A stretch of 64,000 nucleotides of DNA from Chitinophagaceae bacterium. GTDB taxonomy: Bacteria; Bacteroidota; Bacteroidia; Chitinophagales; Chitinophagaceae. A program made the translations under genes and the position numbers. The stretch covers positions 1 to 64,000 of the forward strand of contig JAMLHL010000008.1 in NCBI GenBank assembly GCA_023957125.1, written 5' to 3'. The notes under the pieces are model-generated. The model searched no databases. It was not told where the DNA came from and saw nothing but the letters and a program-made list of their open reading frames with translations. Below are positions 8,262 through 18,275 of this stretch, in pieces (position 1 is the stretch's first letter; each line of letters begins with the position of its first letter).

Positions 8262-8798
8262 TTAAAACTTATTCTTCCACATCATGCTTTCAATGGGCTT
8301 CTCGGGCTGCCCGCTGTATTTGGCATTTTTCTTCTGGTTGTATTTCACTTCAATTTCTCCATCCACCGGAAAATAGATCAGCTGGCCAACAGGCATCCCT
8401 TTATATACCCGTACGGGTTGCTTTACGGAGATCTCCAGTGTCCAGTGCCCGCAAAACCCCACATCTCCCTTGCCTGCAGTGGCGTGAATATCTATTCCCA
8501 GGCGGCCGGTGGAAGATTTTCCTTCCAGGAAGGGAACGTGGGCGTGCGTTTCGGTATATTCTTTGGTGGCTCCTAAATAAAAGAGATGGGGATACAATAC
8601 AAATCCCTCGTCCGGGATTTCAAAATAGGTTATGGCATTGTGTTGTTTTGCGTCCAGGATATGGTCGTTGTAGGTGGCAAGCCATTTCCCCAGGTGAACA
8701 TCGTATGAATTGCTGCCGAGGCATTCCCTGTCGAAAGGTACCAGTTGGATGGCGCCTTTTTCCATCTCTTCCAGAATTCTTTTATCGGATAGTATCAT
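8262..8798 (-). CDS. dcd: dCTP deaminase
   Basis: A 178-residue protein that deaminates dCTP to dUTP for thymidylate synthesis, acting as a cytosolic trimer. The start MILSDKRILEEMEKG is typical. The conserved block EGKSSTGRLGI (residues 92-102) carries the serine/arginine residues that contact the triphosphate. The HATAGKGDVGFCGHWTLEI block (105-123) ends in the catalytic glutamate E122. Length fits the family. It is on the minus strand, divergent from the phosphopantetheinyl transferase gene, with a 70-base shared upstream region. No bifunctional dUTPase signature was noted. Confidence 0.95.
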   Translation of the reverse strand: MILSDKRILEEMEKGAIQLVPFDRECLGSNSYDVHLGKWLATYNDHILDAKQHNAITYFEIPDEGFVLYPHLFYLGATKEYTETHAHVPFLEGKSSTGRLGIDIHATAGKGDVGFCGHWTLEISVKQPVRVYKGMPVGQLIYFPVDGEIEVKYNQKKNAKYSGQPEKPIESMMWKNKF

Positions 8799-8868
8799 TC
8801 CCTGATTTATTTGTTTATTTGCGCACGCGATCTTTTTCGCCGGCGAATTTCGGATTTCGTTTTTGGTA

Positions 8869-9537
8869 ATGCCTTTATTTTATCAACATAATATCAACGC
8901 TACCACAAAATTAGGGGTATGGCATATTGCCGAGCCTGAAGATTTTTTTTTGTTGAAAGTGCCGTTGCAACAAAATATCCGTCATCCGCACAAGCGTTTA
9001 CAACATCTTGCAGGGCGGTATCTGCTGCGATTTTTATTTCCCGGATTCCCCAACCACCTGATTGAAATTGCCGACACCCGTAAGCCTTATCTACCGGATG
9101 ATGCTTTTCATTTCTCTATTTCGCATTGCGGGGATTATGCAGCGGCTATTGTCAGTCGCTCGCACCGCGTAGGCGTTGATATTGAGATCCCCACTACCAA
9201 AATAACCCGGGTTCGTCATAAATTTCTGCATCCGGATGATGTGGTGGCCCTGGAAAAAAGTTCCGGGATCGTTTCGGGAGGACTCCCGGTTGCCGACAAC
9301 CCCGTCGTTCGTAAGCTAACCTTGTTGTGGAGTGGTAAGGAAGCCATTTTTAAATGGTATGGAAACGGGGAAGTTTCGTTTAGCGACCATATCCGGATAA
9401 AACCACCGGAAGCGGCGCTTTCCATTCCCGGCCGGGGAATGATGCAGGGCATGTTTCTAAAAACGGGAACCAGGGCGTTGACGTTGCCTTTTGTGAATTT
9501 TAACGAACTGTGCCTGGTGTGGGTGGTAACGGAATAA
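8869..9537 (+). CDS. 4'-phosphopantetheinyl transferase superfamily protein (Sfp type)
   Basis: Transfers the phosphopantetheine arm from CoA to acyl- or peptidyl-carrier proteins. A TTG two codons upstream (8863) is in frame, but ATG 8869 is preferred. The 222-residue length and order of motifs match Sfp/EntD-type enzymes: FSISHCGDYAAAIVS, then RVGVDIEIP (the magnesium-binding D-x-E), then WSGKEAIFKWYG (the W-x-x-K-E-A-x-x-K signature). There is no carrier protein or synthase gene nearby, so it may serve fatty-acid ACP or a synthase encoded elsewhere. The C-terminal part is divergent, as usual for the family. Confidence 0.9.
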   Translation: MPLFYQHNINATTKLGVWHIAEPEDFFLLKVPLQQNIRHPHKRLQHLAGRYLLRFLFPGFPNHLIEIADTRKPYLPDDAFHFSISHCGDYAAAIVSRSHRVGVDIEIPTTKITRVRHKFLHPDDVVALEKSSGIVSGGLPVADNPVVRKLTLLWSGKEAIFKWYGNGEVSFSDHIRIKPPEAALSIPGRGMMQGMFLKTGTRALTLPFVNFNELCLVWVVTE

Positions 9538-9773
9538 AAAACCGGGATGAACGGTTGGCGAATTGCGCTCATCTTTGTTGGGACACATTTTAAATTTTCG
9601 CCGGTGGATGTCACTATCCGCCGGCAGGGCCGATTACCGGCAGGAAAGCCAATTGAAATGCACCCTTTTGTTCCGGTGGAATACGATTGTCCGATATAAT
9701 TGTTAAATTTAAATGCAGTTGGTCATTTCCGGATAACGAAAAATGTCTTTCTGTAGATTGAAACAAACCCATC

Positions 9774-12700
9774 ATGACGAAATTTTTAAACGATTGGAGG
9801 GCTATTTCCTTTACAGCGTATCTTTCCTGCCTGTTATCCCTGTTTGTATTCTTAGCTTGTAATTCCGGGGAAAAGATTACTGGTGTTGACCCTTCCTTCA
9901 GCCGGTATATAGATGGTTATACTTCCGGAGTGGTTTCAAAAGCGGCCGTGATCAGGATCCGTTTGACCGGGGAAACCCCCTCCACTCATGTGTTAAATGA
10001 AGTGGTAAAAGAAGCCTTGTTTTCCTTTTCTCCTGCCGTAAAAGGGAAAGCCTATTGGATAGACGCCAGAACCATTGAGTTTAAGCCCGATGAATACCTG
10101 GAACCGGGGCAGTTGTACACAGGAGATTTTAAACTGGGCAGGGTTACGGAAGTGCCCGATGCGTATAAAAATTTCAGGTTCAATATCCAGGCGATTGAGC
10201 CGGGCTTCAGGGTGGTGGAGAATGGTTTGAAAGTGCCGGGGAATGCAAAAGATATTATGACGCTGACCGGTACGGTGGAAACCGCAGACATCGAGTCTTC
10301 CGCTGTGGTGGAAAAATTACTGAGCCTCAGTTATCCGGGTGAAGCGCTTGCCGTCAATTGGGAGCATAATGAAGCCGCCCGCATACATAATTTTTCTATT
10401 AACAATATTAAACGCGGTAACACCACCTCTGTACTGCAATTGCAATGGGATGGCGCTGCAATGGGATTGAAGGAAAAAGGGAGCAAAGCGATAGAAGTGC
10501 CGGCGGTTGGCGAGTTTACCGTACTCGGTGTCCGGGCCATGCAGGATGCAGAGAATTATGTGCTGACCCAGTTTTCTGAGGCGATTGCCACCGGGCAGCA
10601 ATTGAAAGGTCTGATCACTATCAGCGATAAAACCGATCTCAGCTATAGTATCAATGGCAGCGAGGTGAAATTATATGTACCGGATGATTTCGACGGCAAC
10701 TATACTGTTACGGTTAATGAAGGCATACAAAGCGTGTGGAACGCCAGGCTCAGCAAGACTTTTACCGCTAACCTGTATTTTGAGAACCGGCTTCCTTCGG
10801 TTACGATCCGGGGACGCGGTATGATACTGCCCAGTTCGGGTAAACTGGTATTGCCATTTGAAGCGATCAACTTAAACGCCGTAGATGTCAGTATTATTAA
10901 GATATACGAGAATAATATCCCCCAGTATTTCCAGTCTAATGAATACGATGGCACTTCTGATCTTCGTCGTGTAGCCGCTCCCGTAGTGCGGAAAACCCTT
11001 CGGCTGGACAACGATAAAACCCTTGATCTTCATCGCAGGCAGCATTTTTCACTGGATATAGACAAATACCTGAAAGCAGAGCCGGGCGCTATTTATAACG
11101 TAACCATCGGCTTCCGGCCGGAATATTCTTTATATACCTGCCACAATGGTGATAAAAAAAATACAGACGAAGATGAAGCGGTTTATTATTACAATGACCA
11201 TGAAGAGGAATCGCCGGATAATGATGACGGATTCTGGAAAGTGTATAATACCTATTATCCGTATGGATACAATTGGAACGAACGTAATAATCCCTGTCAT
11301 CGTTCTTATTACAACAAAGAAAAATGGGCCAGCCGTAATATCCTGGCTTCCAATATAGGGCTTACGGCTAAGCGGGCTAATGACAACGGGATGCTGGTGG
11401 TGGCCACCGATATTCTTTCGGCTATGCCTATGAGTGGAGTGGAACTGGAGTTGCTGGATTACCAGCAGCAGGTGTTGTATAAAACCAAAACCGACCGCAA
11501 CGGGCTGGCGGCTTTTGATCTTAAAAAGAAGCCGTTTTTGTTGATAGCGAAAAAGGGAGAAGAGCGGGGCTACCTGAAATTAGACGACGGCAATTCGCTG
11601 ATGCTGAGTCGTTTTGACGTATCGGGTGTGGAGGTAAAAAACGGGTTGAAGGGCTTTATTTTTGGAGAACGCGGCGTATGGCGGCCGGGCGACACCATGT
11701 ATATCGGTTGCATTATAGAAGATAAAGCCGCGCGATTGCCCAAAGATCATCCGGTGGAATTTAATCTGATCACCCCCCGGGGTCAATTATACAAACGGAT
11801 GGTGGAGACTTCCGGACCGGATGGGTTTTATTTGTTTACAACAGCCACCGATGTGTCTTCGCCAACGGGCAATTGGCTGGCGCGGGTAAAAGTGGGTGGA
11901 GCGGTATTCGAAAAGCGGTTGAAGGTGGAAACCGTAATGCCTAACCGGCTGAAGATAAACCTTGACTTTGGGAAGGATAGCATCCTGGGCATAGAGGGTG
12001 CGGCATCGGGCAACCTGCAGTCGCAATGGTTATTTGGTGCACCGGCCAGCGATCTTTCCGCCAAAGTAGAAGTATCGTTGTATGCACGCAAAACCGTTTT
12101 TAAGAAATACCCCGGCTATCATTTTGATAACCCCACGGCAGGATATACGACTGAAATGAAAACCATTTTTGACGGGAAACTGAACGGAAGTGGTGTGGCG
12201 CCTGTTCATCTGAGAATAAGCGACATAAAAAATGCACCCGGGTTTCTGAACGCCAGCATGCTGGTAAAAGTATTTGAACCCGGAGGCGCTTTCAGTGTGG
12301 ACAACCGCGTGTTCCCTTATAGTCCGTATAAAAGTTATGTGGGTATTCGCATGCCCCGGGGCCAAAAGCCCTGGGGATTCCTGCTTGCCGATAAGCAATA
12401 CGAACTGCCTGTAGTGAATGTGGACGCCAATGGAAATCTTTTGACCGGTGAGCAGCAGTTGGAAGTGGAACTGTACCGCGTTAGTTGGCGATGGTGGTGG
12501 GATGATACCGGCGACGGTTTCAGCAATTTTACGCAGGATACCTATAATAAGCTGTTGAAGAAAGAGACGCTTCGTTTAACCGATGGCGTGGGCAAATGGC
12601 AGTTTTCCGCACCCGGAGGAGAATGGGGACGGTATTTGGTGTTGGTGAGAGATAAGAGCAGTGGCCATACCACCGGGCAGGTGGTGTATTTTGACGATCC

Positions 12701-15356
12701 CTGGTGGCAAACCCGCAGTAATACCCGCGATCCGTCTGCCGCCGCAATGTTGTCTTTTACCTCGGCAAAGGAAAAATATTCGGTGGGAGAGAACATCCGC
12801 CTGCAAATTCCGGGGAGTAAAGGAGGCAGGGCATTGATCAGTATTGAATCGGGCAGTCGTGTTATAAAAACCGATTGGATGGAGATGCAGGACGGGCAAA
12901 CCGAATATAATTTCAAGGCTGAGCCGTCAATGGCCCCCAATGTTTATGTAAATGTAAGCCTGTTTCAGCCGCATGCCCAAACGGTAAACGACCTGCCTGT
13001 CCGCATGTATGGGGTCATTCCTATTGTGGTAGAAGATAAGAATGCCGTCCTTAAGCCGGTAATCAGTATGCCGGCAGAAATTCGCCCGGAACAAACAACT
13101 TCTCTTACCGTTTCAGAAACTTCGGGCAGGGCAATGACCTACGGCATAGCTATTGTGGATGAAGGTCTGCTCGATCTTACCCGGTTTAAAACACCCGATC
13201 CGCATGCCGCTTTTTATGCGCGCGAAGCCTTAGGGGTAAAAAGCTGGGATTTGTTTGACGATGTCATTGGCGCATGGGGTGGTGGATTGGAAAGGATATT
13301 GACCATCGGTGGAGATGAAGCGGCCGGTGGTGCGGCCGCAGAAAAAAGAGCGAATCGTTTTAAACCGGTGGTGAAATACCTGGGGCCTTTTCATTTGAAA
13401 AAAGGACAGAAGCAAACCCACGACTTTCAATTGCCGCCCTATATTGGCTCGGTGAGAGCGATGGTGGTGGCTGCGGGAGAGGATGCTTATGGTTTTGCAG
13501 AGAAGGCAGTTGCTGTGAAGAAGCCGTTGATGATTTTGGGCACTTTACCACGAGTATTGGGGCCGGCGGAAACGATCCGGTTACCGGTGACGGTTTTTGC
13601 AATGGACAAAAATATCCGGAATGTAACGGTAAGTGTCCGGAACAATGATTTTTTAGAGGTAACGGGCGATGCTGTTCAACAGGTAAGCTTTTCTTCTCCC
13701 GGCGAGAAAATGGTTTATTTTCAGGTAAAGGTGAAAGAAAATACCGGTGTGGCGAAAGTAAAACTGAAAGCCGTATCCGGTAGTGAAAAAGCCGAGGAGG
13801 CGGTGGAAATGGATGTGCGTAATCCCAACCCGGTAATGACCCGCGTGGAAGAAGCAACGCTTAACAGCGGAGAGCAATTTAAAGCGGTGGTGAAGCCGTT
13901 GGGTATTCCGGATAAAGGAAAAATTACGCTGGAAATATCCGCTATTCCCCCGGTCAATCTCCAAAAACGGTTGAGCTACCTGGTTCAATACCCCCACGGC
14001 TGTATTGAGCAGATCACCTCCGCGGTATTTCCTCAATTGGTATTAGAGCAGTTAATGGATCTTACTGATCAAAAGAAGGCGGAAGCGGAGCGGAACATCC
14101 GGGCGGGTATCGAAAAATACAGCAATTTTCAATTGCCGGATGGCGGTTTCAGCTATTGGCCCGGGCTCACCGAAAGTGATGAATGGGGTACCAGCTATGC
14201 CGGGCATTTTTTGCTGGAAGCCCGGAAGCGCGGATACCTGGTTTCAACAGACCTGCTGCAACAGTGGCTGAACTATCAACGACGTAAAGCCAACGCCTGG
14301 GCGCCTTCCACCACTAACTTTTATGGAAGCGATCTGAACCAGGCTTACCGGTTGTACCTGCTCGCTTTGGCTAAATCGCCCGAACTGGGTGCTATGAACC
14401 GGCTGAAGGAATTCAAATATCTTTCTCCCGAAGCGAAATGGAGACTGGCTGCGGCCTACCAGTTGGCGGGCCAGCAAAAAGTGGCCGCCGGTCTGGTGAG
14501 CGGTCTGCCGCTTACTTTCCCTCAACGCAAATCCACAGGCATCACTTACGGTTCCAATTTGCGGGATGAGGCGATGGTATTGGAAACACTAACGTTGATG
14601 GGCAACCGGAAAGAAGCCGCGGAAGCGCTGCGCACGGTGTCTGCAGGGCTGGCAAGCGAAAACTGGTACAGTACGCAGACGACCGCTTACAGTCTGATTG
14701 CAGTTGCCGCCTATTGCGGGAACAATGCCGGTGGAGAAAAAGTAATAGCAGCGGCAAATGTGAATGGTAAAAATGTAAATATTGACGCCTCCTCTTACAT
14801 TGTCCAGACCCCGGTGAGCGCCACCGACGCCAACAAAAACATCAGCCTCACCAACGAAGGTAAAAACGTATTGTATGTGCGGGTGATCACCGAAGGACAA
14901 CCCCTTACGGGAGAGGAGATACCGGTGAATAATAATCCGAACGTGTTGTCTATGCAGGTGAGGTATCTCAACCTGGATGGCAGTCTGCTGGATATTGGCA
15001 GCCTGCGTTCGGGAACGGATTTTGTGGCTAAGGTAAATATTTATAATCCGGGGATCCGGGGCCCGTACCGTAACATGACGCTCACACAGGTTTTTCCCGG
15101 TGGATGGGAGATACTGAATACGCGGATGCTCGGCAACGAGGGCGGCTTTAAGCCTTCCCCGCTGACCTACCAGGATCTTCGCGATGACCGGGTATATACG
15201 CACTTTGATATTGGAGAAGGAGAAATGCGTACTTATTATGTGATGCTCAACGCCGCATACGCCGGCAAATATTTCCTGCCGGGGGTATATTGTGAAGCAA
15301 TGTATGATAATACCATCAGCGCCGGGGTGAAGGGTAAATGGGTGGAAGTGAGATGA
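9774..15356 (+). CDS. Bacterial alpha-2-macroglobulin family protein
   Basis: A large exported protein of 1860 residues that would trap proteases in the cell envelope, like YfhM of Escherichia coli. It starts with a membrane-anchor-like signal ending LFVFLACNSG; the cysteine could be a lipidation site, though the lipobox is imperfect. It has repeated beta-sandwich MG domains, a DE-rich stretch around residues 458-485, and an MG2-type region (PGDTMYIGCIIED) near 640. The thioester motif is YPHGCIEQITS with C1410 and Q1413 (C-x-E-Q), followed by the alpha/alpha toroid TED domain (SNFQLPDGGFSYWPG). The intact thioester implies covalent trapping. The next gene is pbpC, the classic partner, thought to repair peptidoglycan where intruders breach the wall. 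Confidence 0.92.
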   Translation: MTKFLNDWRAISFTAYLSCLLSLFVFLACNSGEKITGVDPSFSRYIDGYTSGVVSKAAVIRIRLTGETPSTHVLNEVVKEALFSFSPAVKGKAYWIDARTIEFKPDEYLEPGQLYTGDFKLGRVTEVPDAYKNFRFNIQAIEPGFRVVENGLKVPGNAKDIMTLTGTVETADIESSAVVEKLLSLSYPGEALAVNWEHNEAARIHNFSINNIKRGNTTSVLQLQWDGAAMGLKEKGSKAIEVPAVGEFTVLGVRAMQDAENYVLTQFSEAIATGQQLKGLITISDKTDLSYSINGSEVKLYVPDDFDGNYTVTVNEGIQSVWNARLSKTFTANLYFENRLPSVTIRGRGMILPSSGKLVLPFEAINLNAVDVSIIKIYENNIPQYFQSNEYDGTSDLRRVAAPVVRKTLRLDNDKTLDLHRRQHFSLDIDKYLKAEPGAIYNVTIGFRPEYSLYTCHNGDKKNTDEDEAVYYYNDHEEESPDNDDGFWKVYNTYYPYGYNWNERNNPCHRSYYNKEKWASRNILASNIGLTAKRANDNGMLVVATDILSAMPMSGVELELLDYQQQVLYKTKTDRNGLAAFDLKKKPFLLIAKKGEERGYLKLDDGNSLMLSRFDVSGVEVKNGLKGFIFGERGVWRPGDTMYIGCIIEDKAARLPKDHPVEFNLITPRGQLYKRMVETSGPDGFYLFTTATDVSSPTGNWLARVKVGGAVFEKRLKVETVMPNRLKINLDFGKDSILGIEGAASGNLQSQWLFGAPASDLSAKVEVSLYARKTVFKKYPGYHFDNPTAGYTTEMKTIFDGKLNGSGVAPVHLRISDIKNAPGFLNASMLVKVFEPGGAFSVDNRVFPYSPYKSYVGIRMPRGQKPWGFLLADKQYELPVVNVDANGNLLTGEQQLEVELYRVSWRWWWDDTGDGFSNFTQDTYNKLLKKETLRLTDGVGKWQFSAPGGEWGRYLVLVRDKSSGHTTGQVVYFDDPWWQTRSNTRDPSAAAMLSFTSAKEKYSVGENIRLQIPGSKGGRALISIESGSRVIKTDWMEMQDGQTEYNFKAEPSMAPNVYVNVSLFQPHAQTVNDLPVRMYGVIPIVVEDKNAVLKPVISMPAEIRPEQTTSLTVSETSGRAMTYGIAIVDEGLLDLTRFKTPDPHAAFYAREALGVKSWDLFDDVIGAWGGGLERILTIGGDEAAGGAAAEKRANRFKPVVKYLGPFHLKKGQKQTHDFQLPPYIGSVRAMVVAAGEDAYGFAEKAVAVKKPLMILGTLPRVLGPAETIRLPVTVFAMDKNIRNVTVSVRNNDFLEVTGDAVQQVSFSSPGEKMVYFQVKVKENTGVAKVKLKAVSGSEKAEEAVEMDVRNPNPVMTRVEEATLNSGEQFKAVVKPLGIPDKGKITLEISAIPPVNLQKRLSYLVQYPHGCIEQITSAVFPQLVLEQLMDLTDQKKAEAERNIRAGIEKYSNFQLPDGGFSYWPGLTESDEWGTSYAGHFLLEARKRGYLVSTDLLQQWLNYQRRKANAWAPSTTNFYGSDLNQAYRLYLLALAKSPELGAMNRLKEFKYLSPEAKWRLAAAYQLAGQQKVAAGLVSGLPLTFPQRKSTGITYGSNLRDEAMVLETLTLMGNRKEAAEALRTVSAGLASENWYSTQTTAYSLIAVAAYCGNNAGGEKVIAAANVNGKNVNIDASSYIVQTPVSATDANKNISLTNEGKNVLYVRVITEGQPLTGEEIPVNNNPNVLSMQVRYLNLDGSLLDIGSLRSGTDFVAKVNIYNPGIRGPYRNMTLTQVFPGGWEILNTRMLGNEGGFKPSPLTYQDLRDDRVYTHFDIGEGEMRTYYVMLNAAYAGKYFLPGVYCEAMYDNTISAGVKGKWVEVR

Positions 15357-15466
15357 TTTGAGATTTTTTATTTGAGATTCGAAATGGAGATTTTGTTGCA
15401 TTGCTGAAGAAATGACATCAATGCGGTGTACTGGTATCGAGAATATGCTGATTTGAAAATTTGAAA
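15355..15466. repeat. Short AT-rich phrase repeats between the A2M and pbpC genes
   Basis: The gap begins with GATTTGAGATTTTTTATTTG-like sequence and ends with GATTTGAAAATTTGAAA directly before ATG 15467, the same unit seen in tandem at 4340-4385. The pbpC start codon is thus formed by or directly joined to the repeat unit. Nothing else is recognised. Confidence 0.7.
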
Positions 15467-17866
15467 ATGAAGCAGTTGTTCCGTTCCATATATCTTCGCT
15501 ATAGGGCCCGGGGCATTGGCGTCCGGCTATTGATCGTTGTGCTGACTGCGGGATTGGTTTGGTTTATTTTCGCTTTGCCCGATCCCCTGTTCCGGTCGCC
15601 CACATCCTATGTTATCGAAGACGCGGATGGCGAATTATTAGGCGCCACGATTGCCGATGACGGGCAATGGCGTTTCCCTTTCAATGAAAAAGTGCCGGAA
15701 AAATTTGCGCAGTGTATCATTCGTTTTGAAGACAAACGATTTCCCTATCATCCCGGTGTTGACCCACTGGCCATGCTTCGGGCAGCAAGGCAAAACCTTC
15801 GTTCGGGCAAAACCGTTAGCGGCGGAAGTACGCTTACCATGCAGGTGATCCGTTTGTCGCGAAACAAACGACGGAATCTGTATCAAAAATTGATTGAAAG
15901 TATATTGGCCTTTCGGCTGGAATTAACACATTCCAAAAATAATATCCTGGCGTTGTATGCGTCTAATGCTCCTTTTGGGAGTAATGTGGTAGGCGTTGAC
16001 GCCGCGGCCTGGCGGTATTATGGGAGAAGCGCCGATAAACTGAGCTGGGGAGAAATGGCGGCTTTGGCGGTGCTGCCCAATGCGCCTGCCCTGGTACATC
16101 CCGGGAAAAACAGGCCCCTGTTGTTGAATAAGCGAAACCGGTTACTGGATCAGTTGAGAAAAGAGAAAATAATTGACAGTACCACCTGCGATCTTGCCAA
16201 ACTGGAACCCCTGCCGGAGGAGCCTAAGCCCCTGCCTCAGTTGGCGCCGCACCTGTTGCAAAGGTTTAAGAAGGAGTTACCACGCGGTGGCCATACACTT
16301 GCGCGAACCACCATTCAACGTAACCTGCAAAATACGGTAACGCGGATCGTGGAACAACACCACAGGGAACTGAAAGGAAACGGTATCAATAATATTTGTG
16401 CGTTGGTGATAGAAGTGAACTCAGGTAATACTTTAGCTTATGCAGGGAATGCTTATCACCCGGAGATTGCCGAGTTTCAGAGTAATGTGGATATTATTAC
16501 AGCGCGCCGAAGTCCTGGCAGTACCCTCAAACCCCTTTTGTATGCCGCCGCGCTTTCGGATGGATCGCTGCTGCCGCATACCCTGATTCCTGATATTCCT
16601 ACTTTGATCGGAGGCTATACGCCGCAGAATTTTGATCACGATTATGACGGAGCGGTACCTGCTTCACGCGCCTTGTCGAGATCGCTGAATGTACCGGCGG
16701 TACGGATGTTGCGCGATTACAAGTATCCCCGTTTTTATGATCTGCTGAAAACCGTTGGAATCAATTCTTTAAATCAACCTGCCGATCACTATGGTTTGTC
16801 GCTGATACTTGGCGGCTGTGAAGTAACCCCCTGGGATATGGCCGGCGTATATGCCGGGATGGCAAGGTCGTTGATACATGCCCATCGGAATAAGGGAAAG
16901 ATTTTGTCTGAAGATTTTTATGCCCCTCGTTATCTTCTAAAACAGGATCCTGCGAGGGAAACACAATCATCGGTTTTCAATTTCTTTGATCCGGTTTCAA
17001 TTGGCTATATGTTCCAGGCGATGGAAGAAGTGATGCGTCCGGGCGAGGAAGGTTTATGGAAGCAGTTCAGTTCCGCCCAAAGAGTAGCCTGGAAAACCGG
17101 TACCAGCTTCGGATTCAGGGATGCCTGGGCGGTGGGGGTAACGCCTCGTTTTGTGATCGTGGTATGGACCGGCAATGCGAGCGGAGAAGGCCGCCCTGGA
17201 CTTATCGGGGTGCAAACGGCCGCGCCTGTTATGTTTGATATCCTGCGGGCCCTGCCCGTTTCATCGTGGTTTGAACCGGTAGCGGATCTTGGAACGCCGG
17301 TGGCGGTATGCCGGCAAAGCGGTTTCAGAGCTAACACCGACTGCCCCGATGTGGACACGCTCAATGCGCCGCCTAACGGAATGTATGCGCCACTTTGCCC
17401 GTACCATACACTTGTTCATTTAAGCCCGGACCAACGGTATCGTGTAAGCGAAAGATGTGCGGCGCCCTCTGCAATGGTCCATAGAAGCTGGTTTGTATTG
17501 CCCCCCACTATGGAATGGTACTACAAACGCCGGCATTACGATTATTTATCCCTGCCTCCTTTTTTGGCAGGGTGTGAGGGGCGAGAACAGCAGCTTCCTT
17601 TGGCCTTGGTATATCCTGCCCCCAATGCCAGGATTTATGTACCCAAAGAGATTACCGGGCAGAGGGGCAAAGTTGTTTTTACGGCAGCCCATCAGAAACC
17701 GGATGCCAGAATATTCTGGCATCTTGACGATAACTATATCGGTACTACTATCCACACGCATCAGATAGCGCTGGATCCTGTGCCGGGAGTACATTTTATT
17801 ACCATAGTGGATGAAGCCGGCGAGCGGATAACCCGGAGATTTGAGGTATTGGAGAAGGAGGAATAA
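15467..17866 (+). CDS. pbpC: Penicillin-binding protein 1C, bifunctional peptidoglycan synthase
   Basis: A 799-residue class A PBP. A TTG two codons upstream is in frame but ATG 15467 is the better start. A membrane anchor lies around residues 20-42. The GT51 glycosyltransferase domain follows, with FEDKRFPYHPGVDP (catalytic E88) and VSGGSTLTMQV. The transpeptidase domain has nucleophile S352 in SPGSTLKPLLYA, the S-x-N motif SRSLN, and KTGTSFGFRDAW. The C-terminal Ig-like BiPBP_C domain (about residues 715-799) identifies it as PBP1C rather than PBP1A. It follows the alpha-2-macroglobulin gene, as in many bacteria. Confidence 0.95.
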   Translation: MKQLFRSIYLRYRARGIGVRLLIVVLTAGLVWFIFALPDPLFRSPTSYVIEDADGELLGATIADDGQWRFPFNEKVPEKFAQCIIRFEDKRFPYHPGVDPLAMLRAARQNLRSGKTVSGGSTLTMQVIRLSRNKRRNLYQKLIESILAFRLELTHSKNNILALYASNAPFGSNVVGVDAAAWRYYGRSADKLSWGEMAALAVLPNAPALVHPGKNRPLLLNKRNRLLDQLRKEKIIDSTTCDLAKLEPLPEEPKPLPQLAPHLLQRFKKELPRGGHTLARTTIQRNLQNTVTRIVEQHHRELKGNGINNICALVIEVNSGNTLAYAGNAYHPEIAEFQSNVDIITARRSPGSTLKPLLYAAALSDGSLLPHTLIPDIPTLIGGYTPQNFDHDYDGAVPASRALSRSLNVPAVRMLRDYKYPRFYDLLKTVGINSLNQPADHYGLSLILGGCEVTPWDMAGVYAGMARSLIHAHRNKGKILSEDFYAPRYLLKQDPARETQSSVFNFFDPVSIGYMFQAMEEVMRPGEEGLWKQFSSAQRVAWKTGTSFGFRDAWAVGVTPRFVIVVWTGNASGEGRPGLIGVQTAAPVMFDILRALPVSSWFEPVADLGTPVAVCRQSGFRANTDCPDVDTLNAPPNGMYAPLCPYHTLVHLSPDQRYRVSERCAAPSAMVHRSWFVLPPTMEWYYKRRHYDYLSLPPFLAGCEGREQQLPLALVYPAPNARIYVPKEITGQRGKVVFTAAHQKPDARIFWHLDDNYIGTTIHTHQIALDPVPGVHFITIVDEAGERITRRFEVLEKEE

Positions 17867-17869
17867 TCC

Positions 17870-17935
17870 TGGTTTTTACCCCGACAAAGTCGGGGAAGAA
17901 CATATAGGGTACGCAGTCAGAGACTGCATAAGGCA
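17870..17935. repeat. Hairpin-bearing dispersed repeat, copy C (diverged)
   Basis: Shortly after the pbpC stop there is a palindrome CCCCGACAAAGTCGGGG followed by AAGAACATATAGGGTACGCAGT and a second stem around AGTC/GACT. This matches, in order and partly in sequence, the two better copies at 25010-25140 and 25826-25953, which share the AGAACATAG..GTACGCAG core. Its position directly after a stop codon suggests a role at transcript ends, which is inference. Confidence 0.6.
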
Positions 17936-18275
17936 TCGTTCGATTCCTTCTAATTTACTACATACATTAAAACCCGTATTGATAAATACAGGCTCCCATA
18001 TAATCTGTACTGTGTAACCTTTTTTCATGATAGTTCATACCTCATCTACTCGTATAAAAACGGCTATGAATCTCAAAATAAATCTGTTCTAAAATAAGGT
18101 GATTTACTATCTATTTTGTGGTTATACAATCTTCATGATATGAAAAACACGGCTATACTACTGCTTTTTAGGTTATTAAACCAGGGATTACAAAGCGCTA
18201 ATAATCTCAGCCCGCCTCTGGCTAAAATAGTTTTTTCCTAATATTATTTATATTTATAAACCTCAACAAAATCTA
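17936..18275. other. Intergenic region, nothing recognised
   Basis: AT-rich sequence without a supportable gene. A TATATTTA element at about 18248-18257 could be the -7 box for the following barrel gene, since Bacteroidota promoters favour TAnnTTTG, but the match is imperfect. Confidence 0.4.

Noticed and set aside
8154..8869. Two plus-strand frames over dcd
   Set aside because: Shadows of the dCTP deaminase gene on the other strand.
14589..15401. Long minus-strand frame (270 codons) opposite the A2M gene
   Set aside because: Antisense shadow of a clearly coding gene; no domain and strongly biased composition.
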